Numbered from the stretch's first letter, positions 1 through 11,029 are shown. The stretch is 64,000 nt of DNA from Gaiellasilicea sp963763755 (GCA_963763755.1 CAVXQE010000006.1:124001-188000); one strand, 5' to 3'. A program made the numbers and translations. Notes: generated from the letters alone by a model not told the origin.

Positions 1-397
1 CCCGCGCCTCCTCCACCGGCGAGAGCTGCTCACGGGCAACGTTCTCGACCAGGGCGAGCAGCAAGGAGTCGCGATCGTCCGCGTCTCGCACGAGTGCCGG
101 CAGCGTCTCCAGGCCCGCTTCACGCGCAGCGCGCCAGCGCCTTTCGCCCGCGATCAGCTCATAGCCGCCTGCTTGCCGTGGCCGGACGACGACCGGCTGC
201 AGGAGACCTTGCTGCTTGATCGAGCTCGCAAGCCCCGAGGTCGCCTCGGGCTCGAAGCGCCGGCGCGGCTGGCGTGGGTTGGCGTGGATCGCATCGACGG
301 GCAGCTCCGCAAGCTGCGTCGGGCCTGTCTCGGCGCCTCCGATCAGGACTTCGAGACCGCGGCCGAGGCCGCGCCGTGCACTAGCTCCGCTCGACAA
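1..397 (-). CDS. parB: Chromosome partitioning protein ParB, N-terminal part (runs off the window)
   Basis: The complement strand reads an uninterrupted ParB N-terminus. It starts at a TTG (395-397), continues with a basic RRGLGRGLEVLIGG segment, then the NPRQPRRRF and IKQQGLLQPVVVRP parts of the ParB/Spo0J nuclease-like domain, and GERRWRAAREAGL with VENVAREQLSPVEEA, the CTP-binding box region. ParB binds parS near oriC and loads partition complexes. The start overlaps the end of parA by 17 nt, as in a normal parAB operon. The helix-turn-helix and dimer domains lie beyond position 1. The TTG start is inferred, because no ATG or GTG precedes the basic N-terminus in frame. Confidence 0.93.
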   Translation of the reverse strand, partial: MSSGASARRGLGRGLEVLIGGAETGPTQLAELPVDAIHANPRQPRRRFEPEATSGLASSIKQQGLLQPVVVRPRQAGGYELIAGERRWRAAREAGLETLPALVRDADDRDSLLLALVENVAREQLSPVEEAR

Positions 398-1136
398 GTT
401 CCATCGCCACCTTCCAGTACGCCTCCGCTCCTGAGGAGCGCCGGTCGTACGCGATCGCAGGGAGGCCGTGGCTCGGAGCCTCGGCAAGACGGACCGAGCG
501 CGGCACGGTCGTCGTGAAGACAAGGTCGCCGAAGTGCCGCCGCACCTCGGCCTCGACCTGGGCCGCAAGCCGCGTGCGTCCGTCGACCATCGTGAGCAGG
601 ATCCCGGCCAGCCCCAGCTTGGGGTTCAGGCGGGCCTTCACGAGCTCGATCGAGCCGAGCAGCTGCGACAACCCCTCGAGCGCGTAGTACTCGGCCTGCA
701 CCGGCACGATCACGCTGTCCGCTGCAGCGAGCGCGTTGACGGTCAGCGTGCCGAACGACGGCGGGCAGTCGAGGAACACGTAGCCGTAGGTCTCACGGGC
801 GCCCGACAGCGAGCTCCGCAGGTAGTGCTCCCCGTCGGCGTGCCGCGAGAGCTCCACTGCCGCGCCGGCGAGGTCGGGCCTGGCAGGGACGAGCTCCAGG
901 TTCCGAAAGCGCGTCGGGCGGGCGATCTCGGCGATCGCGGCGCCGTCGAGCAGGTCGAAGCTCGAGACGCCGTTCGCCTTCTCGCCGAGCCCGGAAGTGG
1001 CGTTCGCCTGGGGGTCGAGATCGACGATCAGCGCCCGCTCGCCCGCCTCCGCCAGGCAGGCCGCGAGGTTGATGGCAGTCGTCGTCTTGCCGACGCCGCC
1101 CTTCTGGTTCGCGAGTGCGATGATCCTGCCGGCCAC
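381..1136 (-). CDS. parA: Chromosome partitioning ATPase ParA/Soj
   Basis: This 251-residue Walker-type ATPase starts at GTG (1134-1136) and opens with IIALANQKGGVGKTTTAINL, the deviant Walker A with the signature lysine. It continues with LIVDLDPQANATSGLG and VFLDCPPSFGTLTVNALAAAD (Walker B region). The length is usual for ParA/Soj. It drives origin segregation with ParB, whose gene follows with a 17-nt overlap. It lies 70 nt downstream of rsmG and probably belongs to the same minus-strand operon. No frame disruption is seen. Confidence 0.97.
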   Translation of the reverse strand: MAGRIIALANQKGGVGKTTTAINLAACLAEAGERALIVDLDPQANATSGLGEKANGVSSFDLLDGAAIAEIARPTRFRNLELVPARPDLAGAAVELSRHADGEHYLRSSLSGARETYGYVFLDCPPSFGTLTVNALAAADSVIVPVQAEYYALEGLSQLLGSIELVKARLNPKLGLAGILLTMVDGRTRLAAQVEAEVRRHFGDLVFTTTVPRSVRLAEAPSHGLPAIAYDRRSSGAEAYWKVAMELVERS

Positions 1137-1206
1137 GCGTCGAGTCTAGAGAGCGCCTCGGACTATCCTCCGGCCGTGCGCGACGCGGCTCCTCCCCGCC
1201 TCCGGG

Positions 1207-1761
1207 CTAGGCGAGCGGGCGCTTCTTGGCCATCCCGGGTCGCCGTGGGAAGCCGGCCGGGGTGGGCCCGGTCTTCCTGAGGACGAAGAACCCCGGCGGG
1301 GACTCCTCGAGCTCCGCGGCGAGCCGCTCTGCGACGCGAGCGACGGCATCCGCGTCCGCCGACGGGCCGACCCAGAGGATGGCGGCGCCACCTTCCTCGA
1401 CCAGCGGCAGGCACCACTCCGCAGCGACCGGAGGCGGGGCGAGCGCCTTGGCGACTGCGACTCCGTAGGTCTCGAGCGGCTGCTCCTCGGCGCGGCCCCA
1501 GAGAACGTCGAGGTTCGGAAGCTCCTCGGTCCACCCTTGCAAGAACTCGCTCTTTCGACGTTCGGCCTCGAGCAGGGTCACCGTCCGGTCCGGCAGCGAT
1601 GCGGCGAGCGGGATCCCGGGCGTGCCGCCGCCGCTCCCAACGTCGACGATCGGGCCATCGAAACGGCGAACGAGTTCCAGACCGGCAAGCGCATCGTCGA
1701 GGAGCACGCGCTTCGCTTCGGCGGGGTTCTTGAGCGCGGTCATGCCGGGCCTCTCGATCAC
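1207..1761 (-). CDS. rsmG: 16S rRNA (guanine-N7) methyltransferase RsmG
   Basis: The product (184 aa from a GTG at 1759-1761) has the SAM-binding motif IVDVGSGGGTPGIPLA and the following LLEAERRKSEFLQ, diagnostic of RsmG/GidB, which methylates G527 of 16S rRNA. The frame stays open a little upstream (LLERWLAAV precedes the GTG and resembles family sequence), so translation may begin at a non-standard codon inside the jag 3' end. With the chosen start the protein is slightly short for the family (about 200-240 aa). It sits between jag and parA in the conserved origin operon. Confidence 0.93.
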   Translation of the reverse strand: MIERPGMTALKNPAEAKRVLLDDALAGLELVRRFDGPIVDVGSGGGTPGIPLAASLPDRTVTLLEAERRKSEFLQGWTEELPNLDVLWGRAEEQPLETYGVAVAKALAPPPVAAEWCLPLVEEGGAAILWVGPSADADAVARVAERLAAELEESPPGFFVLRKTGPTPAGFPRRPGMAKKRPLA

Positions 1762-1786
1762 GGCCGCGAGCCAGCGCTCGAGGAGG

Positions 1787-2491
1787 TCAGACGTCGACGT
1801 GGCGGGGGAAGACGACGACGAAGCGGTTGGGCTCGGTCCCCTCGCTGGCGGTCTCGACCTCGGGGTCGTCCTTCAGCTTCTCGTGCACGATCTTCCGCTC
1901 GACCGCGGTCATCGGCTCGAGCTCGACTCGCTGTCCGGTCGCGGACGCCTGCTCGGCCATGCGGAGCGCGAGTGCGTCGAGGGTCGCCTGCCGTCGGTCG
2001 CGGTAGCCGGCAGCGTCGACGGTCACGGGTTTGCGCTCCTCGTAACGGCCGCGGAAGAGAATCGCGTTGGCGAGGTACTGGATCGCGTCGATCGTCTGGC
2101 CGTGGCGGCCGATCAGCATCCCGAGGTCGTGGCCGTTGCAGACGACCCGGATCTCGTCCTCGCTCTCCTCGACCTCGACGGTGCACTGGACGCCGATCTC
2201 GTGGGCGATCCTCTCGACGACCTCCCGCAGGCGGGCGGCATCGTCGCTCTCACCGTCGCGAGGCGCTGTCTCCACCTGCTCGCGGGCCGGCGCCGCTTCC
2301 TCGTCCACGCTCGCAACAACCCGCGCCGGCTCGTAGCCGACGCCCAGGAGACCGCGCTCACCCTCGGTCACGACCTGAAAGCGGACGGCAGCCTTGTCCA
2401 GGCCGGGGCGCATCCGCTCGAGCTCGCGGACCGCGGCCCACTTCGCCTCGCCCACGGTCTCCCCGGTCATCTCGACCGAGATCTCGCTCAT
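1787..2491 (-). CDS. jag: RNA-binding protein Jag/KhpB (KH and R3H domains)
   Basis: This 234-residue protein starts at ATG 2491 in a 4-nt ATGA overlap with the yidC stop. It has an N-terminal Jag-N region (EISVEMTGETVGEAKWAAVREL), a KH domain with LGMLIGRHGQTIDAIQYLAN, and a C-terminal R3H domain in which Arg and His are spaced as in ERKIVHEKL. Jag/KhpB binds RNA and influences cell division and envelope growth in Gram-positive bacteria. Its place next to yidC is conserved. Confidence 0.95.
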   Translation of the reverse strand: MSEISVEMTGETVGEAKWAAVRELERMRPGLDKAAVRFQVVTEGERGLLGVGYEPARVVASVDEEAAPAREQVETAPRDGESDDAARLREVVERIAHEIGVQCTVEVEESEDEIRVVCNGHDLGMLIGRHGQTIDAIQYLANAILFRGRYEERKPVTVDAAGYRDRRQATLDALALRMAEQASATGQRVELEPMTAVERKIVHEKLKDDPEVETASEGTEPNRFVVVFPRHVDV

Positions 2492-3309
2492 CGCCTCGAG
2501 CCGCCCTTCTTCCGTTTCACCTTGCGCACCCGCGGCGGCGTGGTGGCGGTGGCCGGCTTGGCGGCGACCGCCTTCGCCGATTCCGGCTCGGGTTCCGGCG
2601 CCGGGGCCTCCTTCGGTGGCGTGCGAGAGCTCCGCTTCGGCGGCGGCGCGGGCTTCGGCGTCAGCCTGCGGGTGATCAGCCCCTGCCCGGTCGTCCAGAG
2701 GTTCGTGGTCAGCCAGTACAGCATCAGGCCGGACGGGAAGTTGAGCACGAAGGGGATGAACGCGATCGGGAGGATCAGCAGCATGGCTCGCTGCGCCGGC
2801 TGCATGTTCTGCGACATCAGATACGACGACGTCAGCTGGCTCGCCGCATAGAGAACGATCAGGAGCGGGCCCCAGCCGACCTTCGTGTCCTGGGTGATCG
2901 TGACCAGGCCGAGCCAGTCGAGCCCCGACGCGCCGTGGGCGGCGATCAGATCCTTCTCGAAGTCCTTGAGCACGAAGAAGAGCGAGATGAAGACCGGGAA
3001 CTGCGCCAGCATCGGCAGGCAGGACGCGGCCGGGTTGATCTGGTTCTCCTTGTAGAAGGCCATCATCTCCTGGTTCATGCGCTGGCGGTCGTGCTTCCAG
3101 CGCGTCTGAATGGCCTTCATCTCCGGCGCATGCGCCTGGAGGTTCTGCATCGAGTGGATCTGGCGGACCGTCAGCGGCACGAGCAGCATCCGGACGATGA
3201 TCGTGAGCGCGACGATCGACCACGACCACGAGCCGGTGATCTCGTGCAGGTGCACGAGTGCCCACGACATCAGGTCTTCGAGCGGCTGGAGGATGCTGGC
3301 GACGATCAC
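2488..3309 (-). CDS. yidC: Membrane protein insertase YidC
   Basis: The start is taken as GTG 3309, which makes a GTGA overlap with the yidD stop; an ATG at 3336 would need a longer overlap. The protein (273 aa) has the YidC/Oxa1 core: a first membrane segment near SWSIVALTIIVRMLLVPLT carrying the conserved groove arginine, a cytoplasmic coiled hairpin (MKAIQTRWKHDRQRMNQEM), and later segments (FPVFISLFFVLKDF, LLILPIAFIPFVLNFPSG). A basic, Pro/Ala-rich tail ends in RKVKRKKGGSRR and probably contacts the ribosome. Confidence 0.96.
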   Translation of the reverse strand: MIVASILQPLEDLMSWALVHLHEITGSWSWSIVALTIIVRMLLVPLTVRQIHSMQNLQAHAPEMKAIQTRWKHDRQRMNQEMMAFYKENQINPAASCLPMLAQFPVFISLFFVLKDFEKDLIAAHGASGLDWLGLVTITQDTKVGWGPLLIVLYAASQLTSSYLMSQNMQPAQRAMLLILPIAFIPFVLNFPSGLMLYWLTTNLWTTGQGLITRRLTPKPAPPPKRSSRTPPKEAPAPEPEPESAKAVAAKPATATTPPRVRKVKRKKGGSRR

Positions 3310-3581
3310 GCGGGATCGACTCCGCCGTGGCTCCACGGGTTGCAGCGGAGCAGGCGCCAGGCCGCCTTCGCCGAGCCCTTGACGAGCCCGTGCTTCTGCA
3401 GTGCGTCGAGTGCGTACTGCGAGCAGCTCGGGTGGTACTTGCAGGTGCCGGCAGGCGTCAGGAGGCCGAACGTGTAGCGCCAGGCGTAGACCAGGCCGAT
3501 CCCGACGTACTTGGCCACTCCAACGCCGGCAGAGCCGGTGTCTCCGCCCCTGGACGGCTCCGTCGAGCCGACGCCGCTCAC
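3306..3581 (-). CDS. yidD: Membrane protein insertion efficiency factor YidD
   Basis: This 91-residue protein starts at GTG 3581 (GTGA overlap with the rnpA stop). It carries the YidD signature: YAWRYTFGLLTPAGTCKYHPSC followed by SQYALDALQKHG and RLLRCNPWSHGGVDPA. The first 30 residues are Gly/Ser-rich and not conserved. YidD assists YidC-dependent insertion. It overlaps both neighbours by 4 nt, as expected for a coupled rnpA-yidD-yidC block. Confidence 0.95.
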   Translation of the reverse strand: MSGVGSTEPSRGGDTGSAGVGVAKYVGIGLVYAWRYTFGLLTPAGTCKYHPSCSQYALDALQKHGLVKGSAKAAWRLLRCNPWSHGGVDPA

Positions 3582-3928
3582 GCCGCCGCCTTGTCGAGTA
3601 CCTCGGTCACGCGTTCGGCGAGCCATTCGTGGCCGCGCGTATCCGCCGGCTCGGCGAGGCCGGGTCGCGCCACGAGCACGTAGTCGTGCCCGGGACGTGC
3701 GCGACCCGAGAGCTCGGTCCACGTCTCGCGCAGCTGCCGCTTGATCCGGTTGCGGACGACGGCGTTCCCAACGGACTTCGGAACGGCGAGGCCGAGCCGC
3801 GGCTCGTCTGCCTCGCCCTCCTCGCGCGGGAACCAGTACAGGACGAGGAACCTCGTCGAGGCCGAGCGGCCGCTGCGATACACGGCATCGAAGTCCCGAG
3901 AACGCGACAGGCGGTTCCGGCGTTGCAC
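3578..3928 (-). CDS. rnpA: Ribonuclease P protein component
   Basis: The 116-residue product from GTG 3928 begins RRNRLSRSRDFDAVYRSGRS and contains LGLAVPKSVGNAVVRNRIKR, the RNR motif that contacts P RNA and pre-tRNA leaders. It forms the protein subunit of RNase P. The length is typical. It follows rpmH and is coupled to yidD through a GTGA overlap. Confidence 0.96.
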   Translation of the reverse strand: MQRRNRLSRSRDFDAVYRSGRSASTRFLVLYWFPREEGEADEPRLGLAVPKSVGNAVVRNRIKRQLRETWTELSGRARPGHDYVLVARPGLAEPADTRGHEWLAERVTEVLDKAAA

Positions 3929-3950
3929 GTTCGGAGGATAGACCGCGGGC

Positions 3951-4085
3951 TCAGGCGGAGAGCCGCTTACGGCCCTTGGCCCTGCGACGCTTCAGGATCG
4001 CCTGTCCGGCGCGCGTCGACATGCGCGCACGGAAGCCGTGCTTGCGCTTGCGGCGGCGGACGTTGGGCTGGTAGGTGCGCTTCAA
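3951..4085 (-). CDS. rpmH: 50S ribosomal protein L34
   Basis: This 44-residue basic protein reads KRTYQPNVRRRKRKHGFRAR and ends in AKGRKRLSA, typical of L34. The start is TTG 4085, chosen because family members begin with MKRTYQP and a GGGAGAG ribosome-binding site lies 5-6 nt upstream. The longer frame to 4313 would run through the origin region and has no family similarity. Confidence 0.96.
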   Translation of the reverse strand: MKRTYQPNVRRRKRKHGFRARMSTRAGQAILKRRRAKGRKRLSA

Positions 4086-4156
4086 GGAACTCTCCCGACG
4101 AAAACGAACCGCCGGACGGCGGGGAGGGCAAGTATAGATGAGCCGTTCAAACCCGG

Positions 4157-4245
4157 TTATCCACAACGAGGCGCCGATGGCGAAAGGGCCGCAAACCGGC
4201 ACCCTCGAGAACGTTCTCCCACAGGTTCTCCACACCTGTGGATTG
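4157..4245. other. oriC: Replication origin, left part: DnaA-box cluster between rpmH and dnaA
   Basis: The 285-bp gap between the divergent rpmH and dnaA holds a perfect DnaA box TTATCCACA at 4157-4165. Near-consensus copies follow: TTCTCCACA at 4226-4234 and the inverted TGTGGATTG at 4237-4245; a weaker TCTCCCACA lies at about 4215-4223. The stretch from 4256 to 4360 is relatively AT-rich (for example GCTTTTTCGCATC) and could hold the unwinding region and the dnaA promoter. Origin function is inferred from position and boxes. Confidence 0.75.
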
Positions 4246-4370
4246 TTGTGTGGACGCTGCAAAAGACCTGCAAAACAGCGCTTTTTCGCATCCGGAGCGC
4301 GTGTTGAGGGCACCGCGAGACGCTGCTATGCTCGCCGCTCTCGACAGCAAATGAGGGGGCCGGCCGCAGC

Positions 4371-5741
4371 GTGGAGCACCAAATCGAGCTGACTGCGGAG
4401 AGTCTGTGGGACGAAGTATCGAGTCGGCTCAGGGGGGCGCTCAACGAAGCGACATTCGGCACGTGGTTCGGCGATGCAGCCGGCGCGTCGCTCACCGACG
4501 ACGCCTTTGCGCTGGCCGTCCCGAATGACTTCACGCGGGAGTGGATCGAGGGCCATTTTCTCGGCCTGATTCGCGCCGCGGTGAAGGATGCGACGGGGCA
4601 CGAACGCCGCATTTACCTCACGGTTCGCGACGACATGGAGCACTCGGAGCCGGTCTCCGACGGCGCTCCGCTCGAGCAGCCCGTGCGGCGAGCACCCGAG
4701 CCCGCCGCAAGCGGCTCGATGAGCCTCAAGTACACGTTCGACCTGTTCGTGATCGGCTCGTCGAACCGCTTCGCCCACGCCGCGGCCCTGGCGGTCGCAG
4801 AGGCGCCGGCCCAGGCGTACAACCCGCTCTTCATCTACGGCGGCACCGGGCTCGGCAAGACACACCTGCTGCAGGCGGTCGGCCAGTACGTCGGCGAGCA
4901 CGGAAACGGTCTGACCGCGCGCTACGTCACGAGCGAGACGTTCATGAACGACTTCATCAACTCGCTCCGCGACAAGCGCATCGAGGGCTTCAAGCAGCGC
5001 TACCGCACCTACGACGTGCTCCTCGTGGACGACGTGCAGTTCTTCGAGGGCAAGGAGCGGATCCAGGAGGAGTTCTTTCACACCTTCAACTCGCTCTACG
5101 AGGCCGGCCGGCAGATCGTGATCTCGTCCGACCGGCCGCCGAAGGAGATCGCCACGCTGGAGGAACGCCTGCGCTCGCGCTTCGAGTGGGGCCTGATCAC
5201 CGACATCCAGCCGCCCGACCTCGAGACCCGGATCGCGATCCTGCGCAAGAAGGAGAAGACCGACCGGATCCACGTGCCCGACCCCGACGTCCTGACCTAC
5301 GTCGCCGAGCGCGTGACGACCAACATCCGCGAGCTCGAAGGCGCGCTCACACGCGTCGTCGCTTTCTCCTCCCTGACGGGCCGGCCGATGACGGTCGAGC
5401 TCGCCGAGGACGTGCTCAAGGACGTGTTCCCGCAAGGCCAGCCGGTCGAGATCTCGATCCGCCGGATCCAGGAGACCGTCTCGGAGCGCTTCGGGATGAC
5501 GGTGAACGAGCTCTGCAGCGCCAAGCGCTCGCAGTCGATCGCCTACCCCCGCCAGGTCGCGATGTACCTCTCGCGCGCGCTCACGGACTCGTCGCTGCCC
5601 AAGATCGGCAAGGAGTTCGGCGGCCGCGACCACACGACCGTGATGCACGCGAACGCGAAGATCGAAGGGATGATCCGGGAGGATCGCTCTGTGTACAACC
5701 TTGTGCAAGAACTGACTGCACGTATCAAGCAGGCAGGCTGA
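4371..5741 (+). CDS. dnaA: Chromosomal replication initiator protein DnaA
   Basis: The 456-residue protein starts at GTG 4371. Domain I is at residues 1-85 (LWDEVSSRLRGALNEATFGTWF) and a short linker follows. The AAA+ core has Walker A GGTGLGKTH near 157-165 and Walker B LLVDDVQF near 217-224. Domain IV carries the box-recognition signature near GGRDHTTVMHANAKIE. The linker domain II is short. The gene is intact, with origin boxes on both flanks. Confidence 0.98.
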   Translation: MEHQIELTAESLWDEVSSRLRGALNEATFGTWFGDAAGASLTDDAFALAVPNDFTREWIEGHFLGLIRAAVKDATGHERRIYLTVRDDMEHSEPVSDGAPLEQPVRRAPEPAASGSMSLKYTFDLFVIGSSNRFAHAAALAVAEAPAQAYNPLFIYGGTGLGKTHLLQAVGQYVGEHGNGLTARYVTSETFMNDFINSLRDKRIEGFKQRYRTYDVLLVDDVQFFEGKERIQEEFFHTFNSLYEAGRQIVISSDRPPKEIATLEERLRSRFEWGLITDIQPPDLETRIAILRKKEKTDRIHVPDPDVLTYVAERVTTNIRELEGALTRVVAFSSLTGRPMTVELAEDVLKDVFPQGQPVEISIRRIQETVSERFGMTVNELCSAKRSQSIAYPRQVAMYLSRALTDSSLPKIGKEFGGRDHTTVMHANAKIEGMIREDRSVYNLVQELTARIKQAG

Positions 5742-5744
5742 TTC

Positions 5745-5865
5745 TGTGGATCGTGTCCCGAGCGTACTCCGAGCCTGTTAGCTCCGACCGCGTTCTGCAC
5801 TGCGTGGACCTACAGGGCAAACGGCGCTCTGATGCGGGATAGTGCTGTCGTCCCCGTTGTCCACA
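5745..5865. other. Origin, right part: DnaA boxes between dnaA and dnaN
   Basis: The 159-bp dnaA-dnaN gap carries the inverted box-like TGTGGATCG (5745-5753), directly after the dnaA stop, and TTGTCCACA (5857-5865), one mismatch from consensus. With the rpmH-dnaA cluster this gives a possible bipartite origin flanking dnaA, an arrangement known in Bacillus. Whether both halves are needed here is not visible from sequence. Confidence 0.5.
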
Positions 5866-5900
5866 CTCCCTATGACTTCTACGAAAGGATTTAAAGAATC

Positions 5901-7064
5901 ATGGAACTAGAAGCAGTGGGAGCCGAGGTGGCAGAGAATGGGGCCGTGGCGGATGTGAGTTCAGGCACCGGGATGAAGCTCAGCGTTGCGCGGGACGAGC
6001 TCGTGGCGAAGCTCGGCCTCGTCTCTCGCGCCGTCTCGACGCGGGGCACCGTGCAGGTGCTCTCCGGAATCCTGCTCTCCGCAGAGGGCGGCACGATCAC
6101 GCTCGCCGCCACCGACATGGAACTCTCGCTGCGAACGACGCTCGAGGCGCAGGTCGACGGTGACGGTGCGGTTGTCATCCCCGGCAAGCCGCTCGTGGAG
6201 CTGGCGCGCCTGCTGCCCGAGAGCGACGTGACGATCGAATACCGGCCGGCCGAGGGCACCGTGCAGATCGTCTCCGGCCCCTACAACTCGCGCCTGAACG
6301 TCTTCAACGCCGAGGACTTCCCGCGCCTGCCGGCGATCGACGCGCAGCTGCACTCGATCGACCGCGAAGCGCTGCTGGAGACGGTGGACCGCGTCGCCAG
6401 ATCAGCGTCACGCGACGAGTCGCGCCCTGTGCTCACCGGCATCCTCGTCCGCTTCGAGGCGGGGAAGCTGGTGATGGTCGCCACCGACTCGTACCGGCTG
6501 TCGGTCAAGGAGACGGAGCTCGGCGAGGCCGCACCCGAGCTCGAGGCGATCATTCCGGCCCGGGCTCTCACGGAGCTCTCGCGGCTCGCCGGCGGCGACG
6601 CGGTCGAGCTCGGCGTGCACGAGAACCACGTGGTGTTCGGCACCGGAGACGCCTGGCTGACGACACGCCGCATCGACGGCCAGTTCCCGAACTACCGGCA
6701 GCTGCTCCCGGACGCGTTCGAGGTCGAGCTGACGCTTCCGAAGGCCGAGCTCGCGGACGTGGTCCGCCGCGCGTCCGTCCTCGCGCTCCGGAACTCACCA
6801 CTGCGGCTGCGCCTGGCCGAGGGCGAGCTGACGGTGTCGGCGCAGACCCAGGACGTCGGCGAGACGCACGAGACGATGCCTGCGGCCTACTCGGGCGAGG
6901 AGTTCGTGATCGGCTTCAACGCCGAGTTCCTCCGCGACGGCGTCGACTCGATCGTCGGCGACGACGTCAAGGTGAAACTGATCAACCCACTGCGGCCGGC
7001 GATCCTCGAGGACGCGGCCGGCGACTTCACCTACCTGATCATGCCGATCAGGTTGGCCGGCTAA
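5901..7064 (+). CDS. dnaN: DNA polymerase III beta subunit (sliding clamp)
   Basis: This 387-residue clamp starts at ATG 5901 behind GAAAGGATTTAAAGAATC, a usable ribosome-binding site. The first 24 residues are an extension not usual in the family; an internal ATG at 5973 would give the canonical MKLSVARDEL start but has a weaker site upstream. The clamp repeats include TLAATDMELSLRT, MVATDSYRLSVKE and the C-terminal TYLIMPIRLAG. It ends in a TAA directly followed by recF in the same frame. Confidence 0.97.
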   Translation: MELEAVGAEVAENGAVADVSSGTGMKLSVARDELVAKLGLVSRAVSTRGTVQVLSGILLSAEGGTITLAATDMELSLRTTLEAQVDGDGAVVIPGKPLVELARLLPESDVTIEYRPAEGTVQIVSGPYNSRLNVFNAEDFPRLPAIDAQLHSIDREALLETVDRVARSASRDESRPVLTGILVRFEAGKLVMVATDSYRLSVKETELGEAAPELEAIIPARALTELSRLAGGDAVELGVHENHVVFGTGDAWLTTRRIDGQFPNYRQLLPDAFEVELTLPKAELADVVRRASVLALRNSPLRLRLAEGELTVSAQTQDVGETHETMPAAYSGEEFVIGFNAEFLRDGVDSIVGDDVKVKLINPLRPAILEDAAGDFTYLIMPIRLAG

Positions 7065-8126
7065 CTGATCGTCCGAACGGTCACTCTCCGCGACTTCCGG
7101 TCCTACGAACGGCTCGAGCTCGCACTCGAGCCGGGCATCGTCCTCGTCACGGGCGCGAACGGGGCCGGGAAGACGAACCTGCTCGAGTCGCTGCACGTGG
7201 GCACGCAGGGCTTCTCGCCGCGCACGCGTGCCGACCAGCAACTCGTCCGGTTCGGCGCTGCGGGGGCGCGGATCGCCCTGGCGGGCGACAGGGGCGGTCG
7301 GCCCGTCGAGCTGGAGGTGACGCTGCAGCCGCAGGCCGGGAAGCGGGCGAAGCTGAACGGCGCACCGCTGCGGTCTGCCGAGCAGCTCCGCGGCGAGGTC
7401 GCGACGCTCGTCTTCACGCCCGACCGGCTCGCCGTCGTCAAAGGGGGTCCCGCCGCGCGGCGCGCGTACTTCGACCGGACGCTGAGCCGGCTGCTGCCCA
7501 GCCGCGCGTCGCTCCCGGTCGAGTACGCGGCCGCAGTCGGGCAGCGGAACGCAGCTCTGCGCCGGGTCGCGTTCGGAGCTTCGACCCGCGATGCGGTTGC
7601 GCCGTGGACGGAGCAGGTGGCGACCCTCGGCGCCTCTCTGGTCGCGTCCCGCCGCGAGGCGATCGCACTTCTCGCGCCCGTCTTCGCCGAACGCGCAGAG
7701 GAGCTCGGCTTGCCGGCAGCCGCGCTCGACTACAGCGGCGAGCCGCCGACGACGGAGGCGCTCGAGGCGCGGCTGGAGCGCGACCTGGAGCGCGGCGTCA
7801 CCGGCCTCGGCCCGCATCTCGACGACGTCACCGTTCGCTCCGGAGAGCGGGACCTCCGGAGCTTCGGCTCGCAGGGCGAGCAGCGACTGGCCGTGCTTTC
7901 GCTCCTGCTCGCCGAGGCGGAGGTGATCGCCGAGCAGCGGAGCACGCCGCCGCTCGTGCTCCTCGACGATGTGCTCTCGGAGCTCGACGCCGCCCGCCGC
8001 CGGGCGCTGGCCGAGAGAATCGGCCGGGTCGGACAGGCGATCGTCACCGCGACGAGCGCCGATGCGCTCCCACTCGACCCCGCGCAGCTGCTCGCAGTGA
8101 CCCCCGGCGCCGTGAGCGTGGGCTGA
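7065..8126 (+). CDS. recF: DNA replication and repair protein RecF, probable CTG start
   Basis: The product (about 353 aa) has the RecF N-terminus LRDFRSYERLELALEPG, Walker A TGANGAGKTNLLESLH and the C-terminal FGSQGEQRLAVLSLLLAEAE followed by LVLLDDVLSELDAARR. RecF loads RecA at gaps. The frame is closed upstream by the dnaN TAA (7062-7064), and the only plausible initiator before Walker A is the CTG at 7065, so RecF begins at the base after the dnaN stop. The next GTG (7197) would delete Walker A. The stop overlaps the next ATG by one base (TGATG). Confidence 0.93.
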   Translation: MIVRTVTLRDFRSYERLELALEPGIVLVTGANGAGKTNLLESLHVGTQGFSPRTRADQQLVRFGAAGARIALAGDRGGRPVELEVTLQPQAGKRAKLNGAPLRSAEQLRGEVATLVFTPDRLAVVKGGPAARRAYFDRTLSRLLPSRASLPVEYAAAVGQRNAALRRVAFGASTRDAVAPWTEQVATLGASLVASRREAIALLAPVFAERAEELGLPAAALDYSGEPPTTEALEARLERDLERGVTGLGPHLDDVTVRSGERDLRSFGSQGEQRLAVLSLLLAEAEVIAEQRSTPPLVLLDDVLSELDAARRRALAERIGRVGQAIVTATSADALPLDPAQLLAVTPGAVSVG

Positions 8127-8591
8127 TGGACCGCCTCGGGAGCCAGGTCAGCCGCGAGCTCCGCCGCATCGGGCCGATGGACGGGGACATGACCGCGATC
8201 GTGCGCGTGTGGCCGGCCGCCGTCGGCGAGACGGTCGCTCGAAACGCGTGTCCGGCGCGGCTCGCACGCGACGGCACGCTCCATGTGAACACCGCGTCCG
8301 CCACGTGGGCGTTCGAGCTCGGGAGCCTCGCTCCGACGATCCTCGAGCAGCTTCGGCACGAGCTCGGCGAGGCCGCGCCGCCGACGCTCCGCTTCGCGCC
8401 GGGACCCATCCCGGAGCCGTTCAGCCGAGGCCTCCGAACAGGGTGCTGCGACGCCGCTCGAGATCGCTCCGGAAGACCGTGCCGAGGCGGCCCGGCTCGC
8501 AGCTACGATCGACGACGACGAGCTCCGTGAACTGGTCGCTCGAGCCGCCGCCGCCGGCCTCGCGCGGGCCCGCTCCGACCGCACTTTCTGA
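8126..8591 (+). CDS. DUF721 (DciA-like) protein, frame broken near 8418
   Basis: After one correction it encodes 154 aa. The N-terminal half (RELRRIGPMDGDMTAIVRVWPAAVG then LHVNTASATWAFELG) matches DUF721/DciA proteins encoded between recF and gyrB in Actinobacteria. Near 8418 the frame shifts by one base (an extra T in CCGTTCAGCC), after which the other frame reads SAEASEQGAATPLEI and a conserved helical tail ELRELVARAAAAGLARARS. DciA proteins in other bacteria help load the replicative helicase; that role is unproven here. The start ATG overlaps the recF stop. Confidence 0.85.
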
Positions 8592-8637
8592 TACACTACT
8601 CCGAGCCCGCAAGGTGCTCATTTGCAGGGCTTTTTTG

Positions 8638-11029
<2,392 letters not shown>

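Noticed and set aside
1537..3477. Very long open frames antisense to real genes (for example opposite yidC/jag, gyrB, gyrA and accA)
   Set aside because: Long spurious frames are expected in DNA this GC-rich; their translations are Arg/Ala/Pro-rich without motifs, and the opposite strand carries well-conserved proteins.
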